The notes below the pieces were generated by a model, which searched no databases, had not been told where the DNA came from, and saw only the letters and a program-made list of their open reading frames with translations. 64,000 nt of DNA from Acidobacteriota bacterium (lineage in GTDB: Bacteria > Acidobacteriota > Terriglobia > Acidiferrales > UBA7541). The stretch is from contig JABCYZ010000013.1 in NCBI GenBank assembly GCA_013289955.1, positions 78,003 through 142,002 of the forward strand, in the 5' to 3' direction. Position 1 is the first letter of the stretch. Every line of letters begins with the position of its first letter. A program made the position numbers and the translations under genes. Positions 59,537-64,000 of the stretch are shown one piece after another.

Positions 59537-59874
59537 GCCAGATTCTTGCGCTTCCCACGAACATGTCCACTCCCACGCCCTACCTGCCGCGCCCTGCCGG
59601 ACCGCTGGCCACCGAATCGTAAGCGCGAGGAGCGCGCCGCACCATAACTCAAACCAATTAGTCTAGAGGCGCTGGTTGAAAAGCAGGATGACCAGGGCAA
59701 GCGGGATCACATTTCCCCGGGGCTACCCGGTCCTTGGGCTGCCGCGCCTGACAGCGGAGGCGAGGCTTGGGACTAGCAGATTTGGATTATGGCGCGACGG
59801 GCGGTGATATGCGAAAACCGCAGCTTGGCAGTGGCGTATGCGGCTGGGGCCGGGCCGGGGTGGAGACTTGTGGG
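59537..59874. other. Intergenic region before the response regulator
   Basis: 338 bases. The frame of the regulator is open back to 59767 but that stretch does not look like a receiver domain. No clear promoter or terminator is seen. The change to a G-rich plus strand occurs about here. Confidence 0.5.
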
Positions 59875-60519
59875 ATGAAGGAGAAGGGGCGCGTCATCAC
59901 GGTTTTGCTCGTGGAGGACCACACCATGGTGCGGCGTGCGCTGAAGCGGACGCTCGAGGATGCGCCGGATTTGCGGGTGGTGGGCGAGGCGAGCGACGGC
60001 GCCGAGGCGGTGAAGGTGGCGCGGCGTCTGCGGCCGGATGTGGTGGTGATGGACTTTGCGCTGCCGGGGATGATGGGCGGTGCGGTGACGCAGCGTATTT
60101 TGGAGATTTTGCCGGAGACGGCGGTGCTGATTTTGAGCATGCATGCGGAGCGGAGCTATGTGCGAGCCGCGCTGGATGCGGGTGCGCGGGGGTATTTGCT
60201 GAAAAGCGCGACGGAACTGGAACTGGGGGAGGCGGTGCGGCAGGTCTCCTCGGGGCGGCACGTCCTGGATTCGCGGATCGTCCTGCCGGAGCCTCCTTTG
60301 GACGACATCACACGGCCACTGACGGCGCGCGAGATGGAAGTGTTGCGGCTGATTGCACACGGAAAATCGAATAAGGAGATTGCGGTGGAACTGGGTATTC
60401 GCGCGAACACGGTGGGGGTGCACCGGAACAACATCATGGGGGCGCTGGCGATCCGGAACTGCGCCAAGCTTACGTTGTACGCCATTGGAAGGGGATTCGT
60501 AGAAATCTCACAGGAATAG
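59875..60519 (+). CDS. NarL/FixJ-type response regulator with LuxR helix-turn-helix
   Basis: 214 residues from the ATG at 59875, which puts ITVLLVEDH at the N-terminus as expected. Receiver domain about 8-125: acidic pair ED (14-15), phosphorylation site Asp60 in VVMDFALPG, conserved Ser/Thr in LILSMH, and Lys in YLLKSA. LuxR helix-turn-helix about 150-210 (LTAREMEVLRLIAHGKSNKEIAVELGIRANTV). It binds DNA as a phosphorylated dimer. No histidine kinase is in the window, so its partner must be elsewhere. Codons are strongly G-ending (gtg, gcg, cgg). It is upstream of a CRTAC1 gene and a multihaem cytochrome on the same strand, which it may control. Confidence 0.94.
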   Translation: MKEKGRVITVLLVEDHTMVRRALKRTLEDAPDLRVVGEASDGAEAVKVARRLRPDVVVMDFALPGMMGGAVTQRILEILPETAVLILSMHAERSYVRAALDAGARGYLLKSATELELGEAVRQVSSGRHVLDSRIVLPEPPLDDITRPLTAREMEVLRLIAHGKSNKEIAVELGIRANTVGVHRNNIMGALAIRNCAKLTLYAIGRGFVEISQE

Positions 60520-60602
60520 ATACTACGAAGCGCGCCTGCCCTCCCTACCCAGCCGGCAGCTGTAGTGCTTTTCACATATTGTCTTGTGCCCTGCCCGTCT
60601 GT

Positions 60603-60624
60603 AAAAACCATTGACTGGTTTTTT
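60603..60624 (+). terminator. Weak hairpin with T run, possible terminator after the response regulator
   Basis: AAAAACCA / TGGTTTTT forms a perfect but AT-rich 8-bp stem with a 5-base loop and ends in six T. It lies only 11 bases before the CRTAC1 ATG, so it may instead be a leader structure of that mRNA. Confidence 0.35.
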
Positions 60625-60634
60625 GACTTCCACC

Positions 60635-62551
60635 ATGTACAAAAACCTATTACTAGCCGTCTGCTTTTGCGCATGGATTGTGGCGCTATACCTTGTGGGC
60701 TCATCCGAAGCGGTCGGGCAGCAGCCAGCCGGGCAATACGGGGCACAGGCGGCGCAGCGTCCGCAGGGGGGCGCGGCGACGGCTGGTGTTTTTCCAGCGG
60801 TGCTGGACTCCGAGAAGCGGCCTATCACCGCAGGGGGGTTCGTCAAGGATGGGCCGATTGTATTCCAGGACATTGCCCAGAAAGCCGGGCTGACGTCGTG
60901 GCGGCACACGATGGGGACGCCGGAAAAAAACTACATCATCGAAACGACCGGGTCGGGCGTCGCCCTGCTGGACTACGACAATGACGGCTGGCTGGACATT
61001 TATATGGTGAACGGGTCGACCGTGGATGCGCTGAGCGGCAAAACGGAACCGCCCCATGCGGCGCTCTTCCATAACAACCATGACGGAACGTTTACCAACG
61101 TGGCGGAACAAGCGGGAGTGACAAACGACCGGTGGGGATTTGGAGTGGCGATCGGGGACTTTGACAATGACGGCTGGCCGGATATTTATGTCTCAAACTT
61201 CGGGAAAAACCGGCTGTACCACAACAATCACGACGGGACGTTTACCGACGTAGCAGAAAAAGCGGGAGTGACGCTCGGAAATTGGTCGACCGGCGCCACG
61301 TTTGGCGATTATGACGGGGACGGCAAGCTGGACCTTTTCGTGCCCGGATACATTCACTGGGACATGGAACATCTGCCGCCGAAGCCGGATCCCGCGGCGA
61401 ATGCGGTGAACTTCTGCCAGTTTCGCGGAATCGCGGTGATGTGCGGGCCGCGGGGGCTGCAGGGCGAGGGCGACCATCTGTTTCACAACAATGGCGATGG
61501 GACGTTTACGGACGTGAGCGAGAAAGCGGGCGTATCGGATAAGAAAGGCTATTACGGATTCACGTCCGTATTTGTGGACGTGAACAACGATGGAAAGGTG
61601 GATCTGCTGGTAGCGGACGATTCGACGCCGAATTATCTCTACATCAACAAGGGCGACGGGACATTCAAGGACGCGAGTTTTACTTCGGGCTTTGCACTGA
61701 ATCAGGACGGCCAAGAGGTCGCCAACATGGGCATGGCGATTGGCGACTACAGGAATAACGGGTTGCTCGATCTGTATACGGGAACGTTTTCCGACGATTA
61801 CAAGCCACTGTTCCGAAACGGTGGGAACGGGTACTACACGGAAATTGCGCCGGACATCGGTATGGCGCAGTTCACCTATCCGTTTCTGACCTGGAGCACG
61901 GAATTTATTGATTACGACAACGACGGTTGGAAGGACATTTTCGCGGTCAACGGTCATGTCTACCCGCAGGTGGATCAGCATAATTTTGGCACCTCCTTCG
62001 CGCAGCGGCCTTTCTTGTTTCACAACGTAAAAAAAGGCGAGAAGTTTGAGGTGGTTCCTGCGGTTGAGGGCACGGGCCTTGCCAGGGTGATCACAGGGCG
62101 AGGAGCGGCGTTCGGGGATTTGTTCAACGACGGGAAGATCGACGTGGTGATCAACTGTCTCGACAATGTCCCGGCTTTGATGCGCAACGTGAACGGGGAC
62201 AAGCATCACTGGGTCGGATTGCAGCTGGTTGGCGGACCAAAGAGCCCGCGAGATGCGGTGGGGGCGGTAGTTTATCTTACGGCGGGAGGCCTGCGGCAGC
62301 GCGGTGACGTCATGAGCGGCGGGAGTTACGAGTCCTCCAACGACCAGCGTTTGCACTTTGGAATTGGGGACGCCAATGCGGTCAGCAAAGTGGAGATCCG
62401 GTGGCCGAGTGGGATTGTGGAACAGGTGTCGCTGCCGGCGGTGGACCGGATATTTGAGATTGAAGAAGGCAAGGGCGTGGTGCCCAGCGCTTACGATGGC
62501 ATTGCGCAGGAAATTGCGCAACGGAAAGCGGCCAGCCAGGCGGCGAATTGA
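60635..62551 (+). CDS. CRTAC1-like FG-GAP/VCBS and ASPIC/UnbV protein
   Basis: 638 residues from the ATG at 60635 that begins a signal peptide (MYKNLLLAVCFCAWIVALYLVG). FG-GAP/VCBS blades (LDYDNDGWLDIYMVNG, GDFDNDGWPDIYVSNFG, GDYDGDGKLDLFVPGYIHW) span about 90-500 and the ASPIC/UnbV domain about 520-610 (SPRDAVGAVVYLTAGG, GDVMSGGSYESSNDQRLHFG, IRWPSGIVEQVSL). The C-X8-C insert is present (CQFRGIAVMCGPRGL). Codon use is G-ending, unlike the C-ending CRTAC1 at 41.5 kb, although the protein is clearly homologous. It is followed 89 bases later by a multihaem cytochrome on the same strand, probably in one operon; CRTAC1 and c-type cytochrome genes as neighbours suggest a joint extracytoplasmic complex, by inference. 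Confidence 0.9.
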   Translation: MYKNLLLAVCFCAWIVALYLVGSSEAVGQQPAGQYGAQAAQRPQGGAATAGVFPAVLDSEKRPITAGGFVKDGPIVFQDIAQKAGLTSWRHTMGTPEKNYIIETTGSGVALLDYDNDGWLDIYMVNGSTVDALSGKTEPPHAALFHNNHDGTFTNVAEQAGVTNDRWGFGVAIGDFDNDGWPDIYVSNFGKNRLYHNNHDGTFTDVAEKAGVTLGNWSTGATFGDYDGDGKLDLFVPGYIHWDMEHLPPKPDPAANAVNFCQFRGIAVMCGPRGLQGEGDHLFHNNGDGTFTDVSEKAGVSDKKGYYGFTSVFVDVNNDGKVDLLVADDSTPNYLYINKGDGTFKDASFTSGFALNQDGQEVANMGMAIGDYRNNGLLDLYTGTFSDDYKPLFRNGGNGYYTEIAPDIGMAQFTYPFLTWSTEFIDYDNDGWKDIFAVNGHVYPQVDQHNFGTSFAQRPFLFHNVKKGEKFEVVPAVEGTGLARVITGRGAAFGDLFNDGKIDVVINCLDNVPALMRNVNGDKHHWVGLQLVGGPKSPRDAVGAVVYLTAGGLRQRGDVMSGGSYESSNDQRLHFGIGDANAVSKVEIRWPSGIVEQVSLPAVDRIFEIEEGKGVVPSAYDGIAQEIAQRKAASQAAN

Positions 62552-62640
62552 GTCTGGTGGGGGAACGAAGAGTTTTCACTGACTGAGCTCCGGGCTGTTT
62601 GCGGGTACGTGGCATGCACTTCCTACAGGCAGGTGGTCTT

Positions 62641-64000
62641 ATGAAAATGGGATCCAGAAGCGTTGTCGTGGACACCACTGCTGCCCTCGGCCTGTTTTGC
62701 GTCTTGCTGAACACGCCGATCGCGCAACCACAGGCCCGGACTCAGGGGCAATCTCAGCCGCCGGCGCAATACAACGATTCCGAAAAACAGTACAAAACAC
62801 CGGCGGATCAGGAGGCTGAGCGCAAACAGTACGCCGACAAGATACGCGAGAGTTACAACTTCCGCTTCGGCCAGGGCGACATATCCACGCCGGGAAACGC
62901 GGCCGTCGAGGGGAATGACTTCATCCAGCCGGGAGCGTTTCCAAAGGCATCGTATTGCAAAACGTGCCACGCGGAGGCGTACGACCATTGGCGGCAGGCG
63001 CTGCACTCGAATTCGTTTCGAACACCGTTTTACCGGACGAGCGTCAACATCCTGCGGCGCGAGAAGGGTATCGAGTTTACGCGCCATTGCGAGAGTTGCC
63101 ACAACCCGATCGCGACCTTGACAGGGGCACTGACTCAGGATTCGAAGGTTGACCGGCAGTTTGATGAAGAAGGACTGACGTGCCTGACGTGCCATGCGAT
63201 TCAAAAGCTGCAGCCGACGGTGGGGAATGGCGGCTACGTGATGGGAGTGCCCGCAGTGATGGTGGACGAAGACGGGAAACGCATTCCTGGCCAGGTGCCT
63301 TACGTAGACATCATGGCGGATCCGGAACGGCACTCGAAAGCCGTCATGAAGGATTTTCTGCGGACGCCGGAGTTCTGCGCGGCGTGCCACAAGGCAAACT
63401 TGCCGACTCCGCTGAATGATTACAAGTTCGTGCGAGCATTCACGGTGTATGACGAATGGCATAACTCAAAATTCTCGAAGCGGAACCCGCTGACTTTTTA
63501 TTCCGGGGACTTCACCACCTGCCAGGGCTGCCACATGAAGCGCTCGGCTCCGGAGCTTGAGGAATACGGGGCCAAGAATGGGACGTTCGCTTCGCACCGG
63601 TGGACGGCGGGGAATACGGCAGTGCCGTTCTATTACGGTTTCGACGCGCAATTGCAAAAGACCATCGAGTTTCTGAAGTCCGGTAATTACTTGAACGTGG
63701 ATCTGTTTGCGATCAAGAAGGCGGATGAGGACGGAATGGCGGCGCCGCTCGGAACAGTTCCGTTTGGCCTGAAGCCCAACGACAAGGTCGAAACCATGGT
63801 GGTCATCCAGAACAGGAATATCGGCCACTCGCTGATTCCCGAAGTGCGCGATCTGTATGAGGCGTGGGTGGAATTCGCGGTGAACGACAGCGCCGGAAAG
63901 GAAATTTACCACAGCGGCTTTCTGAAGCCGGACGGCGCGCTCGACACGCGGGCGCACAGCTTTACCAACCGGCCGGTCACCGAGAAGGGCGAGTTCGTCG
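62641..64000 (+). CDS. Exported multihaem c-type cytochrome (C-terminus cut by window edge)
   Basis: The frame from the ATG at 62641 stays open for 453 codons to the right edge. AGGCAGGTGG lies just upstream. The N-terminus has a hydrophobic signal (AALGLFCVLLNTPIA). Five haem-binding CxxCH motifs are visible: CKTCH (106-110), CESCH (150-154), CLTCH (181-185), CAACH (246-250) and CQGCH (294-298). The arrangement resembles periplasmic cytochromes of the c554/multihaem type, used for electron transfer or reductases. After the haem part comes a beta-rich stretch (about 375-453, KVETMVVIQNRNIGHSLIPEV) continuing past the edge. Haem attachment would need Ccm proteins, not in this window. Pairing with the CRTAC1 gene just upstream is suggestive. 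Confidence 0.9.
   Translation, partial: MKMGSRSVVVDTTAALGLFCVLLNTPIAQPQARTQGQSQPPAQYNDSEKQYKTPADQEAERKQYADKIRESYNFRFGQGDISTPGNAAVEGNDFIQPGAFPKASYCKTCHAEAYDHWRQALHSNSFRTPFYRTSVNILRREKGIEFTRHCESCHNPIATLTGALTQDSKVDRQFDEEGLTCLTCHAIQKLQPTVGNGGYVMGVPAVMVDEDGKRIPGQVPYVDIMADPERHSKAVMKDFLRTPEFCAACHKANLPTPLNDYKFVRAFTVYDEWHNSKFSKRNPLTFYSGDFTTCQGCHMKRSAPELEEYGAKNGTFASHRWTAGNTAVPFYYGFDAQLQKTIEFLKSGNYLNVDLFAIKKADEDGMAAPLGTVPFGLKPNDKVETMVVIQNRNIGHSLIPEVRDLYEAWVEFAVNDSAGKEIYHSGFLKPDGALDTRAHSFTNRPVTEKGEFV

Overview
The window looks like chromosomal DNA of a member of the Acidobacteriota, probably a soil heterotroph of the Solibacter/Koribacter/Terriglobia type. This rests on family content rather than any marker gene. 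There are two very large TonB-dependent receptors with N-terminal carboxypeptidase-regulatory-like domains, an acidobacterial VWFA-domain protein, three 'acidobacterial duplicated orphan permease' (ADOP, MacB/FtsX-like) genes with acidobacterial-type PadR regulators, an ECF sigma factor next to a Ser/Thr kinase-TPR protein, and five FG-GAP/VCBS + ASPIC/UnbV (CRTAC1-like) proteins accompanied by secreted TPR proteins. No rRNA, tRNA, CRISPR array, insertion sequence or phage gene was recognised. Several exported proteins start with twin-arginine motifs.

Layout. 0-18 kb is a galactoside-type locus: a TonB receptor cut by the left edge, a divergent LacI regulator, a 1288-residue CRTAC1-redoxin-TPR fusion, an 850-residue TPR protein, the decayed tail of another CRTAC1 gene, an intact CRTAC1 gene, a carboxypeptidase-regulatory/TPR lipo- or periplasmic protein, galactokinase and a secreted GH2 glycosidase. 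18-25 kb is a signalling block: VWFA protein, DUF1801 protein, Ser/Thr kinase with TPRs, ECF sigma factor, and a small zinc-ribbon membrane protein. 25-36 kb is a disaccharide/fructan block: periplasmic trehalase, then (minus strand) TonB receptor, terminator, TPR protein, GH32 fructosidase and fructokinase, with a membrane-anchored winged-helix regulator divergent from the receptor.

36-59 kb alternates ADOP permeases (one behind a broken padR gene, one behind an intact padR gene, one without a regulator) with further CRTAC1/TPR genes, a GlcG/HbpS-like protein, a YdeI/OmpD-associated protein, a NIPSNAP protein, and an alpha-glucan pair (GH13 alpha-glucosidase and a glycogen-debranching-like enzyme) divergent from a Tat-exported CRTAC1. 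An exported alpha/beta hydrolase follows. From about 59.7 kb the + strand becomes strongly G-rich; here lie an orphan LuxR-type response regulator, another CRTAC1 gene and a pentaheme-or-larger c-type cytochrome cut by the right edge.

How it may work together (inference): polymer or oligosaccharide enters through TonB receptors, secreted GH2/GH32/GH13/GH37/debranching enzymes cut it, and galactokinase and fructokinase feed the monomers to glycolysis. The CRTAC1 beta-propeller and TPR proteins occupy the positions where SusD-like binding proteins sit in Bacteroidota loci, and are the least understood part of the window. The most interesting leads are this CRTAC1/TPR system, the CRTAC1-redoxin-TPR fusion with a damaged CxxC motif, the CRTAC1-multiheme cytochrome pair, and two gene remnants that had not been obvious as ORFs.
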